From assembly GCA_019416265.1 (NCBI GenBank), contig DXXQ01000071.1, positions 1 through 18,919 of the forward strand: a stretch of 18,919 nucleotides of DNA, given 5' to 3'. The stretch is from Clostridiales bacterium. Lineage in GTDB: Bacteria > Bacillota > Clostridia > Lachnospirales > Lachnospiraceae. The notes under the pieces were generated by a model. The model was not told where the DNA came from, did not search any database, and saw only the letters and a list, made by a program, of their open reading frames with translations. The position numbers were made by a program, and so were the translations under genes. Shown one piece after another: positions 8,413-16,108 of this stretch; position 1 is the first letter of the stretch; every line of letters begins with the position of its first letter.

Positions 8413-8440
8413 TCAGAAAAGCATTTTGTAAATAGGTTTA

Positions 8441-8473
8441 AAAATAAGATTCCGTCAGGGGTCTTATTTTTTT
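8441..8473 (+). terminator. Intrinsic terminator after the ROK gene
   Basis: AAAATAAGA (8441-8449) pairs with TCTTATTTT (8462-8470). The inner TTCC/GGGG segments extend the stem with two G-T wobbles around the loop GTCA. Further T residues follow. It isolates the ROK transcript from the dehydrogenase remnant. Confidence 0.85.
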
Positions 8474-8534
8474 GCGCGCAAAGCGGACTTGTCCCTTTGG
8501 TTCTGAAAAATAGATAAAACTACGGCTTCATTTA
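8474..8534 (+). other. Junction segment upstream of the dehydrogenase remnant
   Basis: This is the only DNA between the ROK terminator and the first codon that matches the dehydrogenase family. An in-frame TAG at 8511 closes the reading frame. No convincing -35/-10 pair or ribosome site is visible, and only short imperfect complementarity (AAAGCGGAC/GTCCCTTT around 8481-8499). It probably contains the junction of an internal deletion. Confidence 0.4.
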
Positions 8535-9185
8535 TGCTTTAAGCTTCCGGAAAATGTTTCTACCCTGGAGGGAGCGCTGATCGAACCTCTGGCAGTAGGG
8601 TTTCATGCGGCGATTCAGGGAGATGCCCATCTGGGACAGAAAGCCGTTGTCATGGGAGCCGGATGTATTGGACTTGTATCCATGATGGCGCTGAAGGCAA
8701 GAGGCGTATCCGAGGTTTATGTGGTTGATATTATGGAAAAACGCCTGGAAAAGGCAATGGAGCTGGGGGCTGCAGGTGTGATCAACGGCGCCAGGGAAGA
8801 CGTTCTTGAACGGGTGAAAGAGTTGACAGATAATAAGGGGATGGACCTGGTGATCGAGACAGCAGGAACGGAGATCACAACAAGACAGGCGATCCATATG
8901 GCAAAGAAGGGATCCGTTATTGTTCTTGTGGGATACAGCAAATCCGGAGAGATGAAGCTTCCGATGAGTCTTGTCCTTGATAAGGAGCTGACATTTAAGA
9001 CAGTCTTCCGTTACCGTCACATTTACCCCATGGCAATCGATGCCGTGGCATCCGGGAAGGTAAACCTGAAAGGAATCGTGACGAATATTTTTACACTGGA
9101 CGAAGCTCAGAAGGCTATGGACTACAGTGTAAACAATAAGGCCGACATTGTGAAGGTTGTGATCAAAATTGCAGAGGATAAATAA
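8535..9185 (+). pseudogene. 5'-truncated zinc-dependent dehydrogenase (sorbitol/L-iditol dehydrogenase-like)
   Basis: Family-like sequence begins abruptly at CFKLPENVS (8535 on), continues through EGALIEPLAVGFHAA and a Rossmann NAD-binding motif GAGCIG (from 8655), and runs to a normal C-terminus at the TAA ending at 9185. This is about 216 residues of a protein usually near 340-350. The missing part would carry the catalytic zinc Cys/His, the structural-zinc cysteines and the start codon; only the domain-linking Glu of IEPLAVG is kept. The frame is closed upstream by TAG at 8511. The first internal ATG (8652) has no ribosome site and would cut into the Rossmann fold. It sits 62 bp before the symporter start, so an intact ancestor probably oxidised a polyol or sugar alcohol imported by it. 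An assembly collapse is possible but less likely. Confidence 0.82.
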
Positions 9186-9247
9186 AAGATAAGGAAATCA
9201 AAAGGGTTTTGGACAGAAACGGGCCAAAGCCCCTAAAGGAGAATGGG

Positions 9248-10630
9248 ATGGACAGGGATATAATAGAAAAAAAAGACACAGATATAAAAATACCTCTGAT
9301 AAGCAAGTTTGCTTACGGAATGGGGGATGTAGGCTGTAACTTCAGCTGGATGTTTGTTGGGAATTTCCTGATGATTTTTTACACAGATGTATTTGGGATC
9401 AGTATGAGCGCAGTGGCAGCCCTGATGCTTTTTTCCAGATTCTGGGATGCCGTAAATGATCCCATTGTGGGTGCTTTAAGCGATAAGACTCACAGCAGAT
9501 GGGGAAGATACCGGCCGTGGCTTCTCATCGCAGCCCCCATTACAGCGCTGATTCTGATTTTGTCCTTCTGGGCACATCCGGAATGGTCTCCCACAGCAAA
9601 GATCATTTATATGGCGGTCACATACTGCATTCTTGTTCTGGGTTATACCTGTGTGAACATTCCGTATGGAACTCTTTGCGGGGCCATGACCCAAAACATT
9701 GAAGAACGTGCGAAAATCAATACCTTTCGTTCTGTCAGCGCAATGATCGCTATCGGAATTATCAATATTGTTACAGTACCTCTGATTTCCCATCTGGGAA
9801 AGGGGAACGATCAGAGAGGGTACCTCCTTGTGGCCGTTATCTACGGATGTATTTTTGCTCTGTGTCATATTTTCTGTTTTGCAAAAACGAAGGAAGCGGT
9901 AGAGGTTCCTGAAAAACAGAAGATTTCACTGAAAACGCAGCTGTCAGCAGTTATGAAGAACAGGCCTTATCTCATTGCCGTTGCCGGTCAGTTCCTCTTC
10001 GGAGTGACGCTTTACGGCAGAAATGCAGATGCGCTGTACTATTTCACCTATGTGGAAGGAAACAAGGCGTTGTTCAGCACCTATTCCTTATGCATTATCA
10101 TTCCTTCAATTATCGGTGCGGCATGTTTTCCGCCTTTATTCCGGCTGACAAATAATAAGGGAAGGGCAGCTTCCATTTTTGCTTTTCTGACAGGCGTGAG
10201 TATGTTTATGATGTACTTTTTCAGCGCAGGAAGCACTCCGGTTCCATTCTACGTGTTTTCCTGTCTGGCACAGTTCTTTTTTTCAGGCTTCAATACTGCG
10301 ATCTATGCGATCATCCCTGACTGTGTGGAGTACGGGGAATGGAAGACGGGACTTCGCAACGACGGCTTCCAGTATGCGTTTATCTCTCTGGGAAATAAGG
10401 TGGGAATGGCGATCGGTACTTCTGTACTGGCAGCAGTTCTGGGAGCCTGCGGCTATGCTGCAAACGTACAGCAGAACGATGCAGTGCTTGCGGTTATGAA
10501 ACACTCCTTTACCACGATACCGGGGATTCTGTGGATTGTGACGGCAGTCGTGCTGTTTTTCTACAGGCTTAACAAAAAATCATATAACAAAATTGTAAAA
10601 GAAATCCAGGAAAGAAAAGGGAATCTCTAG
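9248..10630 (+). CDS. GPH-family sugar:cation symporter (MelB-like)
   Basis: Polytopic membrane protein of 460 residues with about 12 predicted TM segments. Near the N-terminus, FAYGMGDVGCNF is followed by FSRFWDAVNDPIVGALSD and the loop THSRWGRYRPW. These are signatures of the glycoside-pentoside-hexuronide:cation symporters, in which the Asp residues bind the coupling Na+ or H+. I place the start at ATG 9248, five bases after AAGGAGA (9236-9242). The frame is open to a TTG at 9209, but that codon lacks a comparable site and adds 13 residues of poor character. Substrate cannot be read directly; the neighbouring ROK regulator and polyol-type dehydrogenase remnant suggest a monosaccharide, glycoside or sugar alcohol. 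No promoter is obvious upstream, so expression may depend on readthrough or a cryptic promoter near the deletion junction. Confidence 0.92.
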   Translation: MDRDIIEKKDTDIKIPLISKFAYGMGDVGCNFSWMFVGNFLMIFYTDVFGISMSAVAALMLFSRFWDAVNDPIVGALSDKTHSRWGRYRPWLLIAAPITALILILSFWAHPEWSPTAKIIYMAVTYCILVLGYTCVNIPYGTLCGAMTQNIEERAKINTFRSVSAMIAIGIINIVTVPLISHLGKGNDQRGYLLVAVIYGCIFALCHIFCFAKTKEAVEVPEKQKISLKTQLSAVMKNRPYLIAVAGQFLFGVTLYGRNADALYYFTYVEGNKALFSTYSLCIIIPSIIGAACFPPLFRLTNNKGRAASIFAFLTGVSMFMMYFFSAGSTPVPFYVFSCLAQFFFSGFNTAIYAIIPDCVEYGEWKTGLRNDGFQYAFISLGNKVGMAIGTSVLAAVLGACGYAANVQQNDAVLAVMKHSFTTIPGILWIVTAVVLFFYRLNKKSYNKIVKEIQERKGNL

Positions 10631-10657
10631 ATTATTCGTAGGAGATCTGGAACGCTT

Positions 10658-10701
10658 TTCCCGGCTGCAGCCTGTGTAACAGGAGGCAGCCGGGAATTTT
10701 T
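10658..10701 (+). terminator. Intrinsic terminator after the symporter gene
   Basis: TTCCCGGCTGC (10658-10668) pairs perfectly with GCAGCCGGGAA (10686-10696). CCTG/CAGG pair inside the loop, and TTTTT follows (10697-10701). It separates the sugar cassette from the export operon. Confidence 0.93.
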
Positions 10702-10747
10702 GCTGTCTGAGCTTCGGGAGAAAATCACCAAATCTTCACAGGCTTTT

Positions 10748-10778
10748 TTAAGTTGGCTTAAGGTTAATTTCTTATAGT
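10748..10778 (+). promoter_or_regulatory. Activator-type promoter of the export operon with TTAAG direct repeats
   Basis: TTAAG at 10748-10752 and 10758-10762 are spaced exactly 10 bp. They overlap the -35 position (AAGTTG at 10750-10755, a poor match) of a TATAGT -10 box at 10773-10778. Tandem repeats over a weak -35 are the usual layout for OmpR/PhoB-family activation. The first repeat reads TTAAGTTGG and resembles TTAAGCTGG at 5155-5163. The link to the local two-component system is inferred. Confidence 0.5.
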
Positions 10779-10814
10779 TTACAGGCGTAAAGCATTGAAA
10801 GGAGATTTATCATT

Positions 10815-12776
10815 ATGAAGAAAAAATATGTAGCAGTTTTGTTGGGAATGGCCTTATGCGGAACGTCGATGAATACGTACAGTGTAGATATAAAAGCAGA
10901 GTCAGAAGAAAATCAGGAAGCAGAAACTGAAGCAACAGAGATTGAGGAAACAGAAGAAACGGATGCTGTGGAGGAAGAGGCGCAGGAAAAGATTTACGGA
11001 GAGGTTGTTTCTGTTTCTGAAGAGTCCGTTACCGTAAAAACAGGCACTATGGCAAAGAGGGAGCCTGGAGAAAACGGAGAGGAAAAGCCGGAAGAACCGG
11101 AAGAACCCCAGGAGCAGCCGGAAGAATCCCAGGAGCAGCCGCCTGAAGAACCAGAACAGCCGTCCATGCTTGAACTGACAGGGGAGGAACAGACGATCAG
11201 CTTTACAGAAGAGACTGTTTTTTCAAAAAAGAGTATGGGAGGACCTGGAGGAGATGCTCCCCAGAAGCCGGAGGAAGCGCCGGATAAAGAAGCTGAGGAC
11301 ACAGAAGAGACAGATCCGGAAGAGACAGAAGAGACAGAAGAGACAATTACCTGGGAAGATATTTCAGAAGGGGATACCGTAAAAATTACTCTGGCCGAAG
11401 ACGGAACAGCGGCGGAAATCACTCTGATCACCATGGGAATGGGCCAGCCAGGCGGCGGACAGTCCCAGGAGCCGGAGGAATATGCGGCTGTGATGGAATA
11501 TACAGAGGATACACAGACAGAAGGAGAAAGCTATCTCTCTTCCGGAACGGACGAAAATGCAGTCCATATTCTTGAAGACGCAAAGGTGGTAATGAAAGAT
11601 GCGCAGATTGAAAGGAGCTCAGAAGAGAGCACAGGGGGAGATACATCCAGCTTTTACGGAGTGGGAGCAGCTCTTCTTGCAAGCGGAGGAGAAGCTTATG
11701 TCAGTAACAGCACGGTGACAACAGACGCCGCAGGAGGCGCCGGGCTTTTTGCCTACGGCGAAGGAGTGGTTTACGCAGCGGATACAGACATTACCACAGA
11801 ACAGGATACTTCCGGAGGAATCCATGCCGCAGGAGGCGGAACTCTTTATGCGTGGGATCTGAATGTTGAGACAAAGGGAGAATCTTCCGCAGCAATCCGC
11901 AGTGACAGGGGAGGCGGAACCATGGTGATCAACGGAGGAAGCTATACCTCCAAAGGAACAGGATCTCCGGCTGTCTACTGCACAGCTGATATTTCCGTCA
12001 ATAACGCAGAGCTTACTGCCGATGGATCGGAAGCGGTCTGCATTGAAGGGCTGAATTCACTTCATCTTTACGATTCCGATCTGTCAGGGAATATGAGCGA
12101 TGATTCGCGAAACGACTGTACCTGGAATGTGATTCTTTATCAGAGTATGTCCGGGGATTCAGAGGTTGGAAACAGCACCTTTGAGATGAACGGCGGCACT
12201 CTCACAGGCAAAAACGGAGGAATGTTTTATACGACAAACACGGAAAGCACCATTACTCTTTCCGACGTAGACATTACCTATCCGGAGGAATGCGATTACT
12301 TTTTGAAGTGTACGGGAAATGACAATGAAAGAGGATGGGGAACAAGCGGAGCCAACGGAGCGGATTGCCTGTTTACCGCAGTTTCTCAGGATATGACGGG
12401 GGACATCCTCTGGGACAGCATCAGCAGACTGGATCTTTATCTGACACAGGGAAGTACTCTGGAAGGTGCGATGGTAATGGATGAAACCTGTGCCGGAACA
12501 GGAGGAGAGGGAACAGCCAAAATTTTTATCAGCGAGGATTCCCAGTGGACAGTGACCGGGGACAGTACGGCGGGAGAGCTTTACAGTGCAGGAACAATCA
12601 CAGATACAGAGGGAAAAACTGTAACCATTAAGGGAACAGATGGAACTGTTTATGAAGAGGGCGATGGAGAATATACCATTACGGTAGATTATTATGAAGA
12701 TACAACAGATCTTTCCGGTGCTTCTCAGACAACACAGTGGAGCAGTGCAGAAGTAGAAAAGCCGACAGAGCTGTAA
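10815..12776 (+). CDS. Secreted acidic protein with repetitive, probably beta-helical body
   Basis: Protein of 653 residues. A basic then hydrophobic N-terminus (1-~28) is a signal peptide; there is no good lipobox (ALC) and no LPXTG, so it is probably freely secreted or held by partners. A Glu/Thr-rich stretch (28-58) precedes a split beta domain resembling DUF5666: YGEVVSVSEESVTVK (61-75), TISFTEETVF (127-136) and EGDTVKITL (185-193). It is interrupted by Pro/Glu-rich inserts at 84-117 and 141-178. Residues about 245-630 are repeated short strands and Gly turns (V-S-N-S-T-V-T-T, S-G-G-I-H-A-A-G-G-G), as in right-handed parallel beta-helices. AAAGGAGA precedes the ATG. First gene of the operon with adaptor and ABC genes; it may be a substrate, cell-wall partner or sensor protein of the pump. 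Biochemical function unrecognised. Confidence 0.85.
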   Translation: MKKKYVAVLLGMALCGTSMNTYSVDIKAESEENQEAETEATEIEETEETDAVEEEAQEKIYGEVVSVSEESVTVKTGTMAKREPGENGEEKPEEPEEPQEQPEESQEQPPEEPEQPSMLELTGEEQTISFTEETVFSKKSMGGPGGDAPQKPEEAPDKEAEDTEETDPEETEETEETITWEDISEGDTVKITLAEDGTAAEITLITMGMGQPGGGQSQEPEEYAAVMEYTEDTQTEGESYLSSGTDENAVHILEDAKVVMKDAQIERSSEESTGGDTSSFYGVGAALLASGGEAYVSNSTVTTDAAGGAGLFAYGEGVVYAADTDITTEQDTSGGIHAAGGGTLYAWDLNVETKGESSAAIRSDRGGGTMVINGGSYTSKGTGSPAVYCTADISVNNAELTADGSEAVCIEGLNSLHLYDSDLSGNMSDDSRNDCTWNVILYQSMSGDSEVGNSTFEMNGGTLTGKNGGMFYTTNTESTITLSDVDITYPEECDYFLKCTGNDNERGWGTSGANGADCLFTAVSQDMTGDILWDSISRLDLYLTQGSTLEGAMVMDETCAGTGGEGTAKIFISEDSQWTVTGDSTAGELYSAGTITDTEGKTVTIKGTDGTVYEEGDGEYTITVDYYEDTTDLSGASQTTQWSSAEVEKPTEL

Positions 12777-12801
12777 GAAAAAGCCGGCAGGGAGGATAAT
12801 A

Positions 12802-15426
12802 ATGAGAGGCAGAAGGAACGCTGAGGACATGGTACGGATTCCGGAAGGGACAGATTTTCCAGAACAGAAAATTTCAGAGAGAAAGGTTCCAAAAGAAAAC
12901 TATAAAAAAAAGAAACATTCAAAAAAGAGAAAGGCAGCGATTGCAGCAGCCACTGCAGTTGCAGTGACAGGAGCGGCAGGGGGAAGCCTTCTGCTGTACA
13001 GAAATACAGGGGGATCGGAAACCCCCCGGATAACCACAGTAGCTACGGAAACTACTGCACAGCTGGGCTCCATTTCCAATACAATTGTTGGAACAGGAAA
13101 TTTGGAGACAGATACGCCGGTAGCTTTAAAAATCCCTTCCGGGATTACAGTTTCAGAGGTTAAGGTTGAAAGCGGCGATCATGTTTCCAGCGGAGATGTG
13201 CTGGCTGTTGTGGATGAAACCTCTGTACTGGATGCCATGGCAGAGGTGCAGGAGGAAATAGATGCTTTGGATGAACAGATTGCCCTGAACCAGGAAGAGG
13301 GGGAAGAGGAAACGATTGCAGCCGGGGTAGATGGGCGTGTAAAAAAAATCTATATTCAGGAGGAGGGTGATATTTCAGAGTGTATGCTGAAAAACAGCGC
13401 ACTGATGGTACTTTCTCTTGACGGATATATGGCGCTGGATCTGGAAGTGGAGTCCGGCGCAGTTCAGGAAGACGACACAGTGACAGTTTCTCTTCCAGAC
13501 GGAACACAGACAGAAGGAACGGTAGGAAATATCTCCCAGGGACGCTGCACAGTTCTTATCACGGATAACGGAATTGAAGCAGACACGGAAGCTTCTGTCT
13601 CAGACAGTGAGGGAACGCTTCTTGGCAGTGGAGGGATTTATATCCATCAGCCGCTGGAGGTGACTGGGACAATGGGAACAGTCTCTGCTGTAAATGTATC
13701 TGAAAACGAAGAGGTGGAAAGCGGAGATACACTTCTGACCCTTGCAGATGACAGGGAAAGTACACAGTATGCCCTCCTTTATGCACAAAGAGAAGCTCTG
13801 ACAGAGACCTTGAAGGAGCTTCTGACCCTTTCACGGGAAGGAACCATTCAGGCAGATATGGATGGGACAATAGCGGAAATCTATGTGTCCCAGGAAGAAA
13901 GCTCTTCGGAAGGTGAATCTTCTCAAAGCACACCGGTTTCGGCAATGCAGATGTCTTACACAGGAGGAACAGGAGGCAGTGTGTCAGGGAATTCTGTAAG
14001 ACTTCAGACCCTTGGCGCAGTGCAGACAGTCAAGTTAAGTGCACAGACTCCTGTGCAGGAGACAGCAGTGGAAGAGGAAGAAGAAGTCCCGGAAGAGAAT
14101 CTGCCGGAAGATACAGGCGAAACGGAACAGGCGCCCCTGGCTCAGCCTCTGTACCTTAGCGTACAGGATTCTTCAGTCAGTACTTCGGGAGTCATTGGAA
14201 TTCTGTCTCCGAGAACAGGGGAAACAGGGATGGCCGGATGTGATTCCCAGGATGGAAGCTATACGGGAACGATTGTCTGGAATCCTCGGGACAGTTCCTT
14301 TTTGCCGGGAGTTACCTATCAGGCAAATGTGACGCTTTATGCGTCAGAGGGATATTGCTTTGAAACAGACAGCATTTCTTCTGCATCGGGGGTTTTGTCC
14401 GGAGTATCCGTGTCTGAGGATGCAGGCACGGTGAGCTTTACCGTTACTTTTCCGGAAACACAGGCTCTGTCCGGGGAAGATTCCTCTCCAGAAGAGGAGA
14501 CGGATCCGGACGGAAACCCAGGAGAAGGAAATGACGGAGAAGTGGATCCTGAAGAAGAAAACAATGGAAAAAATCAGGGTGCAGCCGACAGTCAGGAAAA
14601 TAGCGGAGGACAGGAAGACGGAAACAGCAGCGGAGAAAAAACCTCAGGACAGACCCCAAGCGCAGGAGGGGCTTCCCAGGGAGGAAGCACGCAGTCCGGT
14701 TCGTCAGGCGGTGGAGCAGGAAGTTACTCAGGGGGAAGTGCAGCTTCCTCGGCAGGCAGCGAAAAAACTACAGAGGAAACCACAGAGAGCAGCTCCCAGT
14801 ACAGCACGGACACTACGGCTTTTACTATTTCAGGAGATGAAGAGATGCTTCTTTCCGTAAGCGTGGACGAGTTGGACATCAATTCCGTTACAACAGGACA
14901 GAAAGCGGAGGTTACCTTTGATGCTATCGATGGAAAAACCTTTGAGGGAACTGTGACAAAGGTGGGAAATACGGCTTCGGCAAGCGGCGGAGTGGCAAAG
15001 TATACTGTGGAGATCGCCGTCCCCAAAGAGGCGGAAATGAAACAGGGAATGAATGCGTCTGCAACCATTGTAATTGAAGAAAAAGAGAACATTGTTACAA
15101 TTCCTGTCAATGCCCTTCAGGAGCGGGGAGACGAGGTTTTCGTCTATACGCAGAAGAGTGAGGACGGAACCCTTACAGGCGAGCAGAAGGTTTCGACAGG
15201 TCTGTCCGACGGGGAAAATGTAGAAATTACAGAAGGACTTTCCCAGGGAGACACGGTGTATTACCAGAAAAAAGGAGGGCAGAGCAGTGCTTCCGGAGGA
15301 ACGGCGAGTATGACGCCGAAGAATTCCGGTGAAATGCCGGGAGGCGGATTTGGAAGCGGAGGCCCGGGCGGAAGCAGAGGAAGCGGCAGTACAGGCGGAG
15401 GAATGGGAACCCCGCCGGAAAGGTAG
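12802..15426 (+). CDS. Oversized membrane-fusion (HlyD/MacA-like) adaptor of an ABC exporter
   Basis: Protein of 874 residues, about twice the usual 350-450 for MacA-like adaptors. A basic cytoplasmic tail (1-45) is followed by one TM anchor (about 46-66). Lipoyl-like half-motifs recur: GITVSEVKVESGDHVSSGDVL (114 on), DGRVKKIYIQEEGD (177-190), GTVSAVNVSENEEVESGDTL (292 on) and DGTIAEIYVSQEES (354-367), suggesting two barrel-sandwich units. Residues 420-675 are an insert: an acidic stretch, an Ig-like module (TGTIVWNPRDSSFLPG), and Ser/Gly/Glu low complexity. The family beta-barrel and membrane-proximal domain follow (about 680-825), then a Gly-rich tail (846-867). GGAGG at 12791-12795 sits 6 bp before the ATG; 25 bp after the previous gene. 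In Gram-positives such adaptors (YknX type) work with an ABC pair in the cell wall space. Confidence 0.9.
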   Translation: MRGRRNAEDMVRIPEGTDFPEQKISERKVPKENYKKKKHSKKRKAAIAAATAVAVTGAAGGSLLLYRNTGGSETPRITTVATETTAQLGSISNTIVGTGNLETDTPVALKIPSGITVSEVKVESGDHVSSGDVLAVVDETSVLDAMAEVQEEIDALDEQIALNQEEGEEETIAAGVDGRVKKIYIQEEGDISECMLKNSALMVLSLDGYMALDLEVESGAVQEDDTVTVSLPDGTQTEGTVGNISQGRCTVLITDNGIEADTEASVSDSEGTLLGSGGIYIHQPLEVTGTMGTVSAVNVSENEEVESGDTLLTLADDRESTQYALLYAQREALTETLKELLTLSREGTIQADMDGTIAEIYVSQEESSSEGESSQSTPVSAMQMSYTGGTGGSVSGNSVRLQTLGAVQTVKLSAQTPVQETAVEEEEEVPEENLPEDTGETEQAPLAQPLYLSVQDSSVSTSGVIGILSPRTGETGMAGCDSQDGSYTGTIVWNPRDSSFLPGVTYQANVTLYASEGYCFETDSISSASGVLSGVSVSEDAGTVSFTVTFPETQALSGEDSSPEEETDPDGNPGEGNDGEVDPEEENNGKNQGAADSQENSGGQEDGNSSGEKTSGQTPSAGGASQGGSTQSGSSGGGAGSYSGGSAASSAGSEKTTEETTESSSQYSTDTTAFTISGDEEMLLSVSVDELDINSVTTGQKAEVTFDAIDGKTFEGTVTKVGNTASASGGVAKYTVEIAVPKEAEMKQGMNASATIVIEEKENIVTIPVNALQERGDEVFVYTQKSEDGTLTGEQKVSTGLSDGENVEITEGLSQGDTVYYQKKGGQSSASGGTASMTPKNSGEMPGGGFGSGGPGGSRGSGSTGGGMGTPPER

Positions 15427-15436
15427 GTGAAGCTTT

Positions 15437-16108
15437 GTGATCGAGTTGAAAGACGTTTCAAAGGTTTACACAGTAGGGGGCGAAGCGGTCTATGCCCTCA
15501 GCCATGCCAATATGAGAATTGAAGAAGGCGAATTTGTCAGCATTGTGGGTCCTTCAGGAAGCGGAAAGTCCACAATGATGAACATAATCGGCTGTCTGGA
15601 CATGGCGGACGAGGGAGAGTATATCCTGGACGGGATATCTATTGAACAGTATTCGGAGCGGGAATTGGCAAGGATCCGCAACAGAAAGCTTGGTTTTATT
15701 TTTCAGAATTTCAACCTTCTCCCCAAGCTGACAGCAGAGGAGAATGTGGAACTGCCTCTGTTGTATCAGAGGATAAAGGCTTCTGAACGCAAAAGGAGGG
15801 TGAAGGAGGCGCTGGAGCAGGTAGAGCTTTCTCACAGAATGCATCACTGCCCTTTTGAGCTTTCCGGCGGCCAGCAGCAGCGTGTTGCAATTGCCAGAGC
15901 CCTTGTGACAAAGCCGTCTCTCTTTCTGGCAGACGAGCCGACGGGAAATCTTGACTCAGCAACCGGACGGGAGATCATGCACCTTTTTCACCGGCTTCAT
16001 GAAAAAGGGAATACCATTGTGCTGATCACTCATGACAATGAGGTGGCTGCGGAGGCGGAGCGAATGATCCGTATCTGCGACGGCCATGTAGAAGAGGTGA
16101 CGCCATGA
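15437..16108 (+). CDS. ABC exporter ATP-binding protein (MacB/LolD-like ATPase)
   Basis: Complete nucleotide-binding subunit of 223 residues. Walker A GPSGSGKS (38-45), Q-loop Q90 (FIFQNFNLLP), signature LSGGQQQRVAIARAL (142-156), Walker B LFLADEPTGNLD (162-173) and H-loop H199 (LITHD). The LADEPTGNLD form is typical of the MacB/LolD/FtsE group. It powers the permease encoded next, overlapping it by ATGA (16105-16108). The start is GTG at 15437, with AGGTGA (15425-15430) upstream; it lies 10 bp after the adaptor stop. In Gram-positives this split ATPase/permease arrangement corresponds to the YknY/YknZ type of exporter. Substrate unknown: peptides, toxins or the secreted neighbour are candidates. 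Confidence 0.95.
   Translation: MIELKDVSKVYTVGGEAVYALSHANMRIEEGEFVSIVGPSGSGKSTMMNIIGCLDMADEGEYILDGISIEQYSERELARIRNRKLGFIFQNFNLLPKLTAEENVELPLLYQRIKASERKRRVKEALEQVELSHRMHHCPFELSGGQQQRVAIARALVTKPSLFLADEPTGNLDSATGREIMHLFHRLHEKGNTIVLITHDNEVAAEAERMIRICDGHVEEVTP

Noticed and set aside
9220..9233. Small GGGC-CAAA-GCCC hairpin just before the symporter ribosome site
   Set aside because: The stem is only 4-5 bp and nothing suggests a riboswitch or regulator site; such motifs are expected by chance.
9209..9247. TTG start giving a 13-residue extension on the symporter
   Set aside because: ATG 9248 has a well-spaced AAGGAGA, and GPH proteins usually begin shortly before the conserved F-x-Y-G-x-G-D motif.
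10835..10865. Lipoprotein signal (Cys at residue 15 of the secreted protein)
   Set aside because: The residue before Cys is Leu (MALC), which does not fit the lipobox requirement for Gly, Ala or Ser at -1. A signal peptidase I site is more likely.
10815..12776. CRISPR-like or tandem DNA repeats within the secreted-protein gene
   Set aside because: The repetition is at protein level (short strands and turns). I see no regular exact DNA repeats with uniform spacers here or elsewhere in the window.
14531..14860. Open frame of 109 codons in another frame inside the adaptor
   Set aside because: It overlaps the Ser/Gly/Glu-rich insert, where biased codons keep other frames open. It has no domain and no ribosome site.
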